A DNA stretch of 64,000 bases from Herbiconiux gentiana (GCF_024978135.1 NZ_JANTEZ010000003.1:310001-374000); one strand, 5' to 3'. Shown: positions 31,954 through 40,790, numbered from the stretch's first letter. Notes: generated by a model not told the origin, from the sequence alone. Program-made: numbers and translations.

Positions 31954-32975
31954 CAGCCGATCGTGACGGATCCGTCGTTGATGCCCGCGATGACCTCGTC
32001 GACCTTGGCCGCCGCCTCGGCGGGGACCTGTCCGCCGACGTCGTTGATCGGGTCGAAGACGATGCCGCCGTTCGCCAGCGTCGAGGTGACGCCCTTGCCG
32101 CCGAAGCCGCCGTCGGCGACCTCCTCGACCCAGGCCTTGACGATCGGGTACATGTCGAGGTCGACGGTCGAGACGTTGTTCGCCAGGGCGGCCTCGCCAC
32201 CGGCGGAGGACACGCCGACGCTCAGCACCCCGCCGTCGGCGGCGGCCGAGCCGACACCGGCGGCGATGCCGTCACCGGTCGTGTAGACGAGCTTCGCACC
32301 CTGACCGATCAGGCCGGTGGTCGCTGCGGCGGCCGCCTGGGCGTCGTCGAAGCTGCCCGCGTAGACGACCGGCAGGAACTGGGCGGCGGGGTTGGCCGCG
32401 GTCACGCCCTGCTGGAAGAAGGCGTCGGTCGCGGTGACGAAATCGAGCTCCAGGCTCTCGACGCGGCCGATCGGAGAGGCACCGGTAGCGCCCGCGATGT
32501 AGCCCGAGAGGTAGCCGACCTCGGGGGTGCTGTAGGTCCACGTCTCGACGTTGTCGGTGTACTTCTCGAGGATGTCGGGGCCGCCCGACGCGGTGAACTT
32601 CACGTCGGGGAAGGTCTCGGCGACCGAGAACACGGCGTCTCCGAGCTCGATGCCGTGGCCGATGATGAGGTCGTAGCCCTGGCTGGCGAAGTCGGCGATG
32701 ACCGGCTCGCTCTCGGCCGGGTCGCTCATCTGATCGCGCAGCTCGTAGTCGATCAGCCCCTCGTCCTTCAGCTTCTCGAGCGCATCCGCCAGCGACTGGT
32801 TGAAGGCGCCGTCGTTCGTATTGCCCGGGGTCAGCGCACCGACCTTGATGACGTCGTCGGCGGCGGGGGTGGAGGAGTTGCTCGAGGCCGACGAGCCGGA
32901 GCTGCAGCCCGCGAGGGCGAGTCCGGCGACGGTGATCAGGGCGGCGGCCGGGAGGAGGGAGGCGCGGCGTCTCAT
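31953..32975 (-). CDS. BMP-family nucleoside-binding lipoprotein
   Basis: A 340-residue solute-binding protein with a lipoprotein signal (MRRRASLLPAAALITVAGLA ending LAGC), then a Ser-rich linker. The BMP fold shows as VGALTPGNTNDGAFNQSLAD near the start, YDLIIGHGIELGDAVFSVAE and AKLVYTTGDGIAAGVGSAAA. It captures nucleosides outside the membrane for the operon's permeases. It is the first gene of the six-gene minus operon (binding protein, ATPase, deaminase, two permeases, GntR). AAAGGA lies 6-11 bases upstream of ATG 32975. Confidence 0.9.
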   Translation of the reverse strand: MRRRASLLPAAALITVAGLALAGCSSGSSASSNSSTPAADDVIKVGALTPGNTNDGAFNQSLADALEKLKDEGLIDYELRDQMSDPAESEPVIADFASQGYDLIIGHGIELGDAVFSVAETFPDVKFTASGGPDILEKYTDNVETWTYSTPEVGYLSGYIAGATGASPIGRVESLELDFVTATDAFFQQGVTAANPAAQFLPVVYAGSFDDAQAAAAATTGLIGQGAKLVYTTGDGIAAGVGSAAADGGVLSVGVSSAGGEAALANNVSTVDLDMYPIVKAWVEEVADGGFGGKGVTSTLANGGIVFDPINDVGGQVPAEAAAKVDEVIAGINDGSVTIG

Positions 32976-33017
32976 GGTGGTCCTTTCGAGGATGCGATGC
33001 AGGGGTGGGGGTGGTGC

Positions 33018-33057
33018 GGGGTGGTGGTGCTCTGGGGTGGTGGTGCTCTGGGTGGTG
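33018..33057. repeat. 16-bp tandem repeat in the leader of the nucleoside importer operon
   Basis: GGGGTGGTGGTGCTCT occurs twice in tandem (33018-33033, 33034-33049) and starts a third time (33050-33057), preceded by more G-runs from 33002. It lies between the binding-protein gene and the anchored-protein gene on the minus strand; the G-rich strand is opposite the mRNA. Confidence 0.85.
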
Positions 33058-33076
33058 CGGCGCGCCGGGGCGCGGG

Positions 33077-33787
33077 TCAGCGTGCCTCGTCGACGAGACC
33101 CTCGGCGAGGGTCGGTCCGACGAAGGCGGCGCTGTCACTCGACCAGTGACCGAGCAGGGCGCCCGTCGCGGTCGAGAAGCAGGGGTCGAGGGTCGCCACG
33201 GTGGGCGGGTCGAGGGGGTGCAGCGCGGCGTCCGACACGCAGACCACCGGATGCCCGTGCAGCGTCCTGGCGACTCCCCACTCGGGCAGCTCACCTCGAC
33301 GTTCGGCCGCGAGCAGCGCCGCCTGGGACAGGAAACCGCGGAGGCCGGGGTCGTCGGCGCAGCGCTCGGGCGCTTTCGTGCATCCGTCGACCCAGCGGAT
33401 CGTGCCGTCGGCGTCGAGGTGCACCGAGCTCGACTGGACGCCGAGCGGGCTGTCGCCCTGGGCCACGACGTCGATGGTGAGGGCGTAGTCGTCGCCGCTG
33501 CGGGTGGAGGTGATGTGCTCGACGTACAGGGGCTCTGACTTGGTGCCGGTGACGCGGTAGGCGTCGGGCCAGGTGGCGAGGAGCGGGGCGAGCGCGATCG
33601 CGGAGCCGTCGGTTGCGGTGGCGGCGGCCGACGCGGTGACCGCGGAGGTGGCAGTCGGGGTGGCGGCCGTGGGCGCCTCCGCGCGCGACGGGGCCGCCGC
33701 CAGCACCACGACGGAGACGAGCGCGATCGCGCCGAGACCCAGGGCGAAGGCCGCCGGTCGCGGGGCGCCGGTCGGAAGCGGGATCAT
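33077..33787 (-). CDS. anchored extracytoplasmic protein of unknown function
   Basis: A 236-residue protein. One N-terminal membrane segment (AFALGLGAIALVSVVVLAAA) is followed by an Ala/Thr-rich linker and an extracytoplasmic domain with four cysteines: VDGCTKAPERC and VVCVSDA...TLDPCFST, likely two disulfides. ATG 33787 overlaps the adenosine deaminase stop (ATGA), so the two are translationally coupled. No lipobox is present. I recognise no family. Given the coupling, a role in purine scavenging at the surface is possible. Confidence 0.72.
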   Translation of the reverse strand: MIPLPTGAPRPAAFALGLGAIALVSVVVLAAAPSRAEAPTAATPTATSAVTASAAATATDGSAIALAPLLATWPDAYRVTGTKSEPLYVEHITSTRSGDDYALTIDVVAQGDSPLGVQSSSVHLDADGTIRWVDGCTKAPERCADDPGLRGFLSQAALLAAERRGELPEWGVARTLHGHPVVCVSDAALHPLDPPTVATLDPCFSTATGALLGHWSSDSAAFVGPTLAEGLVDEAR

Positions 33788-34911
33788 GGCGTGCCTCCGG
33801 GCGCCGCGCCCGCGAGCGCGGGGGTCAGCAGCTCGAGCTCGGCCAGCAGCTCCCGCTTGAGATCGTCGTCGGCGAAGGAGGCGCGGATGGACTCGGCGGC
33901 GAAGCGGGCGAGCTGCGCGCGGTCGAAGCCGTAGACCTCCGCGGCGACGGCCCAGTCCTCGTCGATGGTGCAGGCGAGCGGCGCCGGGTCGTCGGTGTTG
34001 AGCGTCACCCGCACGCCGGCCTCGACGAGCCGGGGCAGCGGATGCGCGGCCCAGTCGGCGTAGAGGCCGAGCGTGACGTTCGAGCGAGGGCAGACGCCGA
34101 GCGGGACGTCGTCGTCGATCAGCCGCTGGATGAGGGCCGGATCCTCGATCGAGCGCACGCCGTGGTCGATGCGCTCGGCGTGCAGGAGGTCGAGGGCGTC
34201 CCAGACCCCCTCCGGCCCGCTCGACTCGCCCGCGTGCACCGTGCGGCGGAGTCCCGCCGACTCGGCGAGACGGAAGGCGCCGCGGAACTTCTCGCCGGTG
34301 CGGCCGCTGGCCTTCTCGTCGCCGTCGACGCTCACGGCCACCACGCGGGCCGGGCGACGGGAGACGAGATCGCCGATCAGCTGCTCGGCCTCGGCCGCGC
34401 TCTGGCCGCGGAGCAGCGAGTACGCGATGTTCGCGGAGCCCAGGCCGTCCTGCTCGGCCTCGTCGAAACCGGCGGCGAGCGCCTCCATGAGGGCGATCTC
34501 GCGTCCGCGCCAGGCGTTCCAGTGCGTCGGGTTGACGATGACGTCGGAGTAGCGCACGCCCGAGGCCGTCTGCCGGGCGGCGAAGGAGTAGGCCACCCGC
34601 GCGGCCTGCTCGCCGCTGCGCACCAGCCCGCACTGCCAGTCGAGGAAGCGGAGGAACCCGCTCAGTCCCGCACCGCCGACGCCCTGCGCGGTGCCGCCGG
34701 TGCTCACCTCGGGGCGGGTGAAGCCGTCGTGGGTACTGACGTCGAAGATCGTGGCGGCCGGGCCGGGGAGGGCGACGCCGTTCTCCTTCGCGAGCCGCAG
34801 GATGTCCCCGAGCGCGAAGGTGCCCTCGAGGTGCACGTGCACCTCGGCCTTCGGCAGCAGCCGGATCTCCTGCTCGTCGATTCGAGCGGGAGCGGCGTCG
34901 GAGTGGAGCAT
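33784..34911 (-). CDS. add: adenosine deaminase
   Basis: A 375-residue enzyme of the adenosine/AMP deaminase family. Zinc ligands and catalytic residues are visible as LPKAEVHVHLEGT (HxH), RRTVHAGESSGPEGVWDAL (His, catalytic Glu), ERIDHGVRS (catalytic His) and VTLNTDDPAPL (Asp-Asp). It converts adenosine to inosine and ammonia in the cytosol. AAAGG lies 5 bases before ATG 34911. The internal stretch SGFLRFLDWQCGLVRSG is usual for bacterial Add. It lies just upstream of the BMP importer on the same strand and is divergent from the nucleoside deaminase gene. Confidence 0.9.
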   Translation of the reverse strand: MLHSDAAPARIDEQEIRLLPKAEVHVHLEGTFALGDILRLAKENGVALPGPAATIFDVSTHDGFTRPEVSTGGTAQGVGGAGLSGFLRFLDWQCGLVRSGEQAARVAYSFAARQTASGVRYSDVIVNPTHWNAWRGREIALMEALAAGFDEAEQDGLGSANIAYSLLRGQSAAEAEQLIGDLVSRRPARVVAVSVDGDEKASGRTGEKFRGAFRLAESAGLRRTVHAGESSGPEGVWDALDLLHAERIDHGVRSIEDPALIQRLIDDDVPLGVCPRSNVTLGLYADWAAHPLPRLVEAGVRVTLNTDDPAPLACTIDEDWAVAAEVYGFDRAQLARFAAESIRASFADDDLKRELLAELELLTPALAGAAPGGTP

Positions 34912-34980
34912 TCTGGCCTTTCGGGGAGGCGGCGGCACGGTCGGAGCCGCGATGTTCCAGCAGGCTAACCGCCCGTCGCG

Positions 34981-34994
34981 ACTTGTTCACAAGT
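34981..34994. promoter_or_regulatory. ACTTGT-TC-ACAAGT inverted repeat, candidate GntR operator
   Basis: Six-base arms with a 2-base spacer (extending to near-symmetry by two more bases per side) lie in the divergent promoter space between adenosine deaminase and the nucleoside deaminase. The CTTGTNNACAAG form is typical of GntR-family sites. The operon's own GntR at 25775-26515 is the likely binder (inference). Confidence 0.5.
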
Positions 34995-35035
34995 TGTACG
35001 GGAGATGTAGCAGGACCGTAACGCCGCCGTAACAC

Positions 35036-35065
35036 TTCGTCGTAATCCCGCGGTTCGTCTACACT
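35036..35065 (+). promoter_or_regulatory. weak sigma-A-type promoter for the nucleoside deaminase
   Basis: TTCGTC (35036-35041), an 18-base spacer and TACACT (35060-35065) resemble -35 and -10 boxes, 45 bases before the chosen GTG start. The -35 match is poor; the -10 is good. Confidence 0.35.
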
Positions 35066-35109
35066 CGCTGTGATCTGTCCAACCGTCTTGTGTACATGTG
35101 GAGCCGCCC

Positions 35110-35586
35110 GTGAACGACACCGATACCCGACTGCTGCGCGCGAGTCTGCGCGTCGCGGCGGAATCCCGCGAGTCGGGCCGCCACCCCTTCGGCGCCCTAG
35201 TCATCGACGCCGAGGGCACGATCGTCGCCGAGGCCGGCAACGACTCCCTCCCGCCCACCGGCGACCCCACCCAGCACGCCGAGCTGCGCGCGGTCGCGCT
35301 CGCGTTCCGCCGGCTCGGCGCCGAGGGCATGGCCGGCAGCACGCTCTACACGAGCGCCGAACCGTGCGCGATGTGCTCGGGCGCCGTCTACTGGACGGGC
35401 GTCGACCGCGTCGTGTACGCCCTCTCCGAGCACCGGCTGCTCGAGCTCACCGGCGACCACCCCGAGAACCCGACCTTCTCGCTCCCCTGCCGCGAGGTCT
35501 TCGCCCGCGGCCAGCGCCGCATCGACGTCTCGGGCCCGCATCTCGAGGACGAGGCGTCGGTCGTGCACGAGGACTTCTGGGTATAG
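35110..35586 (+). CDS. nucleoside deaminase (cytidine/guanine deaminase-like)
   Basis: A 158-residue CDA-fold deaminase. HPFGALVIDAEG is the substrate loop, QHAELRAV carries the zinc His and catalytic Glu, and SAEPCAMCSGAVYWTG holds the two zinc cysteines. The C-terminus (GPHLEDEASVVHEDFWV) resembles guanine deaminase GuaD-type rather than tRNA deaminase. GGAG lies 6 bases before GTG 35110; a GTG at 35098 is less likely. It is divergent from adenosine deaminase and fits purine base salvage or breakdown. Confidence 0.87.
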   Translation: MNDTDTRLLRASLRVAAESRESGRHPFGALVIDAEGTIVAEAGNDSLPPTGDPTQHAELRAVALAFRRLGAEGMAGSTLYTSAEPCAMCSGAVYWTGVDRVVYALSEHRLLELTGDHPENPTFSLPCREVFARGQRRIDVSGPHLEDEASVVHEDFWV

Positions 35587-35628
35587 TCTCCGCAGGCCGA
35601 CGCGACCGCCGGGCACACTGTGACCCGG

Positions 35629-36843
35629 TCAGGCGCCGGGCAGCCGGCCCGCCAGCACGCGTCCGCGCGCCACGACCGCGACGATGCGGTCGGGCGTGAG
35701 TGCGTCGAGGTCCTCCCACGGGCGGCCCCGCACGACGACGAAGTCGGCGGCGAGCCCCTCCGCGAGGCGCCCGAGCCGGTCGCCGAGGCCGAGCGCGGCG
35801 GCGGCGTCCGAGGTGGCGGCGACCAGCGCCCGCGAGGCGTCCCACCCGAACAGCCGGCTCATCGCCCGCAGCTCGTCGAGCTGGCTGCCGTGCCGAACGA
35901 ATCGGCCGTTCGCATCCGTGCCGAGCACGAACCGCACGCCGGCGCGAGCGGCCTCGCGGAAGGCCTCATCGCGCCCGGCAACGACCGCCCGCGCCTTCTC
36001 GGCCGCCTCGGGGCGGATGCCCGGCCCCCCGGCCGCGACCAGGTCGTTGATCAGCAGCGTCGGGCTCACCGGGATGGCCGCCTCGACCAGCGCCGGGAAC
36101 TGCTCCGGGGTCATCCCGGTGCCGTGTTCGATCGAGTCGACACCCTCCTCGAGGGCGATCGCGATTCCCTCGGCCGTGTGGCTGTGGGCGGCGACGAGCA
36201 TGCCCAGCGCGTGCGCCTCGTCGACCGTCGCCGCGATCTCGGCCCGCGTCTGGTTGCGCCAGCCCACCTGGTCGCCCATCGAGAAGATGCCGCCGCTGGT
36301 GTAGAGCTTGATACCCGTCGCACCCTCCCGCGCCCACTGCCGCACGAGCCGCCGGCACTCTTCGGGCGAGTCGGCGACGGGCGGACGGTCGCGCACCCGC
36401 GGCGGCGTGAAGAGGTCGCCGTGGCCGGCGGTCATGCCGACGGGGCCGCTGGCGAGCAGGCGCGGGCCTTCGAGCACGCCCTGGTCGAGGGCCCGCGCCA
36501 CCGCGATCTGCACGGAGGAGGCGGCGAGGTCGCGCAGCGTCGTCACCCCGTGCGCCGCGAAGCGCAGCGTGTGCGCGGCCACGTGCAGCGCCTTCTCCTC
36601 GGGCGGGGTGACGAGCGGCCAGGCGTCACCGGGGCCCAATCCGTCGAGCACGTTCGTGTCGAGGTGCACGTGGGTGTCGATGAGTCCCGGGATGACGCTG
36701 AGCCCCGGGTGGCGGTCGTCGGCGGGGGCGAGTGCGGTGATGCGGTCGGGGCCGCGGTCGCCGGGCGTCGTCCACGCGAGGCGGGACGGTCCGAGCATCC
36801 GCTCGCCGTTCCACACCGTGATGCCGTCGAGCGTGCCGTCCAT
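35629..36843 (-). CDS. amidohydrolase (imidazolonepropionase-like)
   Basis: A 404-residue cytosolic metal hydrolase. The metal sites read VIPGLIDTHVHLDTN (HxH), GIKLYTSGGIFSMGD (Lys), VAAHSHTAEGI, DSIEHGTGMTP (His) and RFVLGTDANGRF (Asp). The C-terminal strand domain reads LGDRLGRLAEGLAADFVVV, the standard closing segment. It belongs to the broad group that includes imidazolonepropionase and prolidase-like amidohydrolases; the substrate is unknown. It is tail-to-tail with the deaminase gene in the purine region, so a ring-opening role is possible. Confidence 0.83.
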   Translation of the reverse strand: MDGTLDGITVWNGERMLGPSRLAWTTPGDRGPDRITALAPADDRHPGLSVIPGLIDTHVHLDTNVLDGLGPGDAWPLVTPPEEKALHVAAHTLRFAAHGVTTLRDLAASSVQIAVARALDQGVLEGPRLLASGPVGMTAGHGDLFTPPRVRDRPPVADSPEECRRLVRQWAREGATGIKLYTSGGIFSMGDQVGWRNQTRAEIAATVDEAHALGMLVAAHSHTAEGIAIALEEGVDSIEHGTGMTPEQFPALVEAAIPVSPTLLINDLVAAGGPGIRPEAAEKARAVVAGRDEAFREAARAGVRFVLGTDANGRFVRHGSQLDELRAMSRLFGWDASRALVAATSDAAAALGLGDRLGRLAEGLAADFVVVRGRPWEDLDALTPDRIVAVVARGRVLAGRLPGA

Positions 36844-36984
36844 CGGGTTCCCCTCGTTCGGGCGCCTCGCCGGCGCTGGCACCACCCTAGCCACCAGCGG
36901 ATCGGCGGCCGAGCGGAGCGCGCGGCCTGAGCACAGGGCACCGCCCGGGCGGAACGGGGTGCCGGCACCTGCGAGAATCGACGG

Positions 36985-37443
36985 ATGTTCGGTAGCGAAG
37001 CGGTCACGGGCCGCACGATCCTCGTGGTGCTCGAGCCGGGCGACGGCGTGCTCGAGGCGCTGGTGCAGGCGTGCATCCGCTTCGGGGTGACCGACGGCTA
37101 CGTGCCGGTGTTCCTCGGGGCCTTCCGCGAGCTCACGCTGATCGGCGCGGGCGAGCCGCCGGCCGACGAGGACGAGCCGATGCCCGAGTCGATCACCGTG
37201 CGCAACTGCGAGGGCCAGGGCACGGCGACCGTCGCACGCGGCTCCGACGGCCCGCTCGTGCACCTGCACGCCTCCGTCGGCGCGAAGGGCGACTCGGCGC
37301 GAGCGCACTCGGGGCACGTGCTGTCGGGCGTGGTGCAGTACCCCACCGAGGTCGTGCTGGTCGAGCTGCTGTCGCCGACGATGGAGCGGCGGCCGAACGC
37401 GCGGGCGCGGGGGCTCGCGACCCTCACGTTCCCGCCCGAGTGA
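36985..37443 (+). CDS. PPC (DUF296) domain protein
   Basis: A 152-residue protein with the PPC fold of bacterial and plant AT-hook partners. It shows GRTILVVLEPGDGVLEALVQ, FLGAFRELTLIG and the hallmark LVHLHASVGAKGD with the paired histidines (GHVLSG...), which bind a metal in solved bacterial homologues. Most bacterial versions lack the AT-hook, as here. Role unknown; some are linked to metabolite sensing. It stands alone between the amidohydrolase (divergent) and the creatininase (convergent). Confidence 0.85.
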   Translation: MFGSEAVTGRTILVVLEPGDGVLEALVQACIRFGVTDGYVPVFLGAFRELTLIGAGEPPADEDEPMPESITVRNCEGQGTATVARGSDGPLVHLHASVGAKGDSARAHSGHVLSGVVQYPTEVVLVELLSPTMERRPNARARGLATLTFPPE

Positions 37444-37471
37444 GCGCGGCCGGGCATCCGCTCTTCGTCGC

Positions 37472-38212
37472 TCAGGCGGAGATCGCGGCCAGGTGCCCGT
37501 CGATCTCTTCGATCGAGCGCTCGACGACGTAGGCGATGATCGCCTCGCCCTTGGCCGCGGTCGCAGGCCGTGGGTCGCCGAAGACGCCGCTCGGCGAGAG
37601 GGTGTCGAAGCGGATCGGCCGCCGCCCGAAGTCGGCGGGCAGCTCGGGGTAGGCGGCGACGAAGCGGTCCGGATGCACGAGCCGCGGTTCGAGGGCCAGC
37701 ACCATCGAGGTCTCGATCTCGTCGGCGTGGCAGAGACCCGGTGCCGCCCAGGCGGTCTCCTTCACGGTGTCGCCGATCTCGGCGAGCCCCGGATAGTCCA
37801 GCACCAGCGTGTCGAAGCCACCGATCGAGAGCTCGCGGGCGGCCGCGTGCACGGGTGCACGGTTGCCGTAGTCGCCGTTCATGACGACCAGCGTCGTCAC
37901 GCCGGACGACTGGGCCGAGAGGCCGATGTCGCGGCAGATCGCGGTGACGGTCGAGGCGGCCAGGGAGATCGTGCCGGGGAAGCCGCCATTGTCCCACGTC
38001 TCGCCGTAGGGCACGGCCGGCAGCAGCAGAGCCTCGTAGTGGCGGGCGATGCGCTCGGCGACGCCGGCCGCCTGGATCGTGTCGGTCGAGAGCGGGAGGT
38101 GCGGCCCGTGCTGCTCGAGCGCACCGAACGGCAGCACGGCGAGGGTGCGGCCGGAGTCCAGGTGCTCTCGCACGTCGGTCCAGCTGGCGGCGGCGAGTTC
38201 GGTCATCGGCAT
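37472..38212 (-). CDS. creatininase family amidohydrolase
   Basis: A 246-residue protein. PFGALEQHGPHLPLSTDTI near the N-terminus is the family's metal-binding signature (Glu, His, Asp), with VVMNGDYGN (Asn-Gly-Asp instead of the usual NGHGGN) and DEIETSMVLAL (Glu) completing the site. Members cleave cyclic or linear amides such as creatinine or formamidopyrimidines. The variation in the NG-GN loop hints at a different substrate. It starts four bases after the kdpD stop on the same strand, so it may share transcripts with kdp by read-through although the functions are unrelated. Confidence 0.85.
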   Translation of the reverse strand: MPMTELAAASWTDVREHLDSGRTLAVLPFGALEQHGPHLPLSTDTIQAAGVAERIARHYEALLLPAVPYGETWDNGGFPGTISLAASTVTAICRDIGLSAQSSGVTTLVVMNGDYGNRAPVHAAARELSIGGFDTLVLDYPGLAEIGDTVKETAWAAPGLCHADEIETSMVLALEPRLVHPDRFVAAYPELPADFGRRPIRFDTLSPSGVFGDPRPATAAKGEAIIAYVVERSIEEIDGHLAAISA

Positions 38213-38216
38213 GCGG

Positions 38217-40757
38217 TCACAGTACAGCCGCCGCCTGCAGCGCCACCACGAACGTCGACCCCCCGCCCGGTGTCTCCTCGTATTCGAGCGTGCCGCCCAT
38301 TCCCTCCACGAATCCCTTCGACAATGCCAGCCCGAGCCCGAGCCCGGTCGTGTTGTCGGTGTCGCCGAGCCGCTGGAAGGGCACGAAGATGTCCTCGCGG
38401 CGGTCGATGGGCACCCCCGGGCCCCGGTCTATCACCCTGATCTGCACCCCCGACAGGAACGCCGACGCCGCCACCACCACCGGCCCCGACGACGGCGCGT
38501 GCTTGAGGGCGTTCGCGAGCAGGTTCACCAGCACGCGTTCGAGCAGCACCGGATCCGCGCGCATGGCCGGCAGTTCGGCGGGGAGGTCGAGCTCGACGGC
38601 GGACGGCCCGACGTCGAGCTCCTCCAGGGCGGCGGGCACGACGTCGAGCAGGTCGACGTCCGCGAGGGTCACGGCGAGCGCCCCCGCCTGCACCCGGCTG
38701 ACGTCGAGCAGGTCGGTGAGCAGCCGGGTCAGCTGACCGAGGCTGGTCTCGGCGGTGTCGAACAGCTCCTCACGATCGGCCGGGGTCAGGATGCCCGTCG
38801 TGCTCCTCAGCCCGGTGAGCGCCGCCGTGGCGCTGGCCAGCGGTCGGCGGAGGTCGTGGCCGACGGCCGCGAGCAGCGCGGTGCGCACCCGGTCCGCAGC
38901 GGCGAGCGGGGCCATCTCCCGGGCGGTCTGCTCCAGGTCGGCGTTCTCGAGGGCCGAGGCGAGCTGGGTGACGATGATGCCGAGCAGCCGCCGATCCGAC
39001 GACTGAAGTGGGCGCCCGTGCAGCTCGAGCACGGCCCGCTCCCCCACCGGCACCCGGTCGACCGGCCCGTCGAGAGGCGAGCCCGACGAGTCCGGCGAGT
39101 CCGACGAACCCGCCGAAGCACTCGACACCGCAGGCTCCCCGTCGCTCGCCAGCACCCGCTCCCCCACCACGATCCGCACCCCCGTCAGCCCGAACGCCTC
39201 CCGCGTGCGGGTCACGAACGCCTGCAGCGCGTCCTGCCCTCGCAGCACCTCCCCCGCGACCCCGGCGATCAGCTCCGACTCCGCCGCCGACCGCCGCGCC
39301 GCCCGCGACCGCCGGGCCGCCTGGTCGACCACGATCGACACCAGCACCGCGATCACGATGTAGAGCAGCAGCGCCAGCAGGTGCAGCGGCTCGTCGACGG
39401 TCACCGTGTAGAGCGGGTCCACGAAGAAGAAGTCGAGCGTCACCCCCGACAGCACCGCCGCGAACAGCGCCGGCCAGATTCCGCCCACCAGCGCGACCAC
39501 CACCACGAGCAGCTGGTATGCCAGCACGTCCGACGTGATCGAGTCGTCGCTGCGGAACGTCGTCAGCAGCCACGTCAGCAGCGGCCCGAACGCCAGCGCG
39601 ATGGCGGTGCCGAGCACCCGGCGCCGCGTCGTCAGCGATCCCCCGATCTCGGGCAGGCGCATCCTGAGCCGCCCGCCCGCCGCGGCATGGGTGACGATGT
39701 GCACGTCGATGTCGCCCGACTCGCGGATGACGGTCGCCCCGATGCCCGCCCCGGTGACCAGCGCGGCGAGCCGGCTGCGACGCGACACCCCGATCACGAG
39801 CTGCGTGGCGTTCGAGGCCCGCGCGAACTGCACGAGCGCCTCGGGGATGTCACTGCCGACGACCTGGTGGAACGTGCCGCCGAGGCTCTCGACGAGCGCG
39901 CGCTGGGCGGAGAGGGCGGCCGGGTCGATGGAGCGCAGACCGTCCTGATTGGTGACGTGCACCGCCAGCAGCTGGCCGCCGGCCGACCGGGCCGCGATGC
40001 GGGAACCGCGCCTGAGCAGCGTCTCCCCCTCCGGGCCGCCGGTCAGGGCGACGACCACGCGTTCGCGCGCCTCCCACTTCTGGCCGATGCCGTGCTCGCT
40101 GCGGTAGCGCTGCAGCGACGAGTCGACTTCGTCGGCGAGCCAGAGCAGCGCGAGCTCGCGTAGCGCCGTGAGATTGCCGAGCCTGAAGTAGTTCGACAGC
40201 GCGGCGTCGATCCGAGCCGCGGGGTACACGACCCCGGCCGACAGCCGGTCGCGCAGCGCCTGGGGCGCCAGGTCGACGACCTCGATCTGGTCGGCGTCGC
40301 GCAGCACGGCATCCGGCACGGTCTCGCGCTGCGGCACCCCCGTGATCTGCTGCACGACGTCGTTGAGCGACTCGATGTGCTGGATGTTCACCGTCGAGAT
40401 CACATCGATCCCCGCATCCAGCAAGGTCTCGACGTCGCGCCAACGCTTCTCGTGGGCGAGACCCGGCGCGTTGGTATGGGCGAGCTCGTCGACGAGGGCG
40501 ACCTGGGGCGCCCGGGCGAGCACCGCGTCGAGGTCCATCTCCTCGAGCTCGACGCCGCGGTGGGCCACGCGCAGCCGCGGCACGATCTCGAAGCCGAGGG
40601 TCATGGCGCGGGTGGCGGCGCGGCCGTGGGTCTCGACCACCGCCACCACCACGTCGCGCCCCTCGGAGCGCAGCCGCCGCCCCTCCTCGAGCATCGCGTA
40701 GGTCTTGCCCACGCCCGGGGCGGCCCCGAGCAGCACCCGCAGCCGTCCCTGCTTCAT
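38217..40757 (-). CDS. kdpD: KdpD osmosensitive K+ sensor histidine kinase
   Basis: An 846-residue membrane kinase. The N-terminal KdpD domain has Walker A GAAPGVGKTYAMLEEG (about residues 11-26), then a Usp-like domain (LLAVHVTNQDGL, LVIGVSRRSRLA), four close membrane helices (DUF4118), a GAF-like region, the H-box GHDLRRPLASATAAL and the ATPase end VNLLANALKHAPSSG and GLGLGLALSKGFVEG. It senses K+/turgor. Its usual response-regulator partner KdpE is not encoded on either side. It follows kdpC by 33 bases. Confidence 0.92.
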   Translation of the reverse strand: MKQGRLRVLLGAAPGVGKTYAMLEEGRRLRSEGRDVVVAVVETHGRAATRAMTLGFEIVPRLRVAHRGVELEEMDLDAVLARAPQVALVDELAHTNAPGLAHEKRWRDVETLLDAGIDVISTVNIQHIESLNDVVQQITGVPQRETVPDAVLRDADQIEVVDLAPQALRDRLSAGVVYPAARIDAALSNYFRLGNLTALRELALLWLADEVDSSLQRYRSEHGIGQKWEARERVVVALTGGPEGETLLRRGSRIAARSAGGQLLAVHVTNQDGLRSIDPAALSAQRALVESLGGTFHQVVGSDIPEALVQFARASNATQLVIGVSRRSRLAALVTGAGIGATVIRESGDIDVHIVTHAAAGGRLRMRLPEIGGSLTTRRRVLGTAIALAFGPLLTWLLTTFRSDDSITSDVLAYQLLVVVVALVGGIWPALFAAVLSGVTLDFFFVDPLYTVTVDEPLHLLALLLYIVIAVLVSIVVDQAARRSRAARRSAAESELIAGVAGEVLRGQDALQAFVTRTREAFGLTGVRIVVGERVLASDGEPAVSSASAGSSDSPDSSGSPLDGPVDRVPVGERAVLELHGRPLQSSDRRLLGIIVTQLASALENADLEQTAREMAPLAAADRVRTALLAAVGHDLRRPLASATAALTGLRSTTGILTPADREELFDTAETSLGQLTRLLTDLLDVSRVQAGALAVTLADVDLLDVVPAALEELDVGPSAVELDLPAELPAMRADPVLLERVLVNLLANALKHAPSSGPVVVAASAFLSGVQIRVIDRGPGVPIDRREDIFVPFQRLGDTDNTTGLGLGLALSKGFVEGMGGTLEYEETPGGGSTFVVALQAAAVL

Positions 40758-40790
40758 GCGATCGAACTCGTCATGACTGGCACCGGATGC

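Noticed and set aside
32976-33076. Purine riboswitch in the importer leader
   Set aside because: No three-way-junction elements or conserved purine-aptamer loops are visible; the space holds simple G-rich repeats.
36941-36952. CCGCCCGGGCGG palindrome before the PPC gene as an operator
   Set aside because: Short pure-GC palindromes are expected by chance at this composition, and nothing else supports it.
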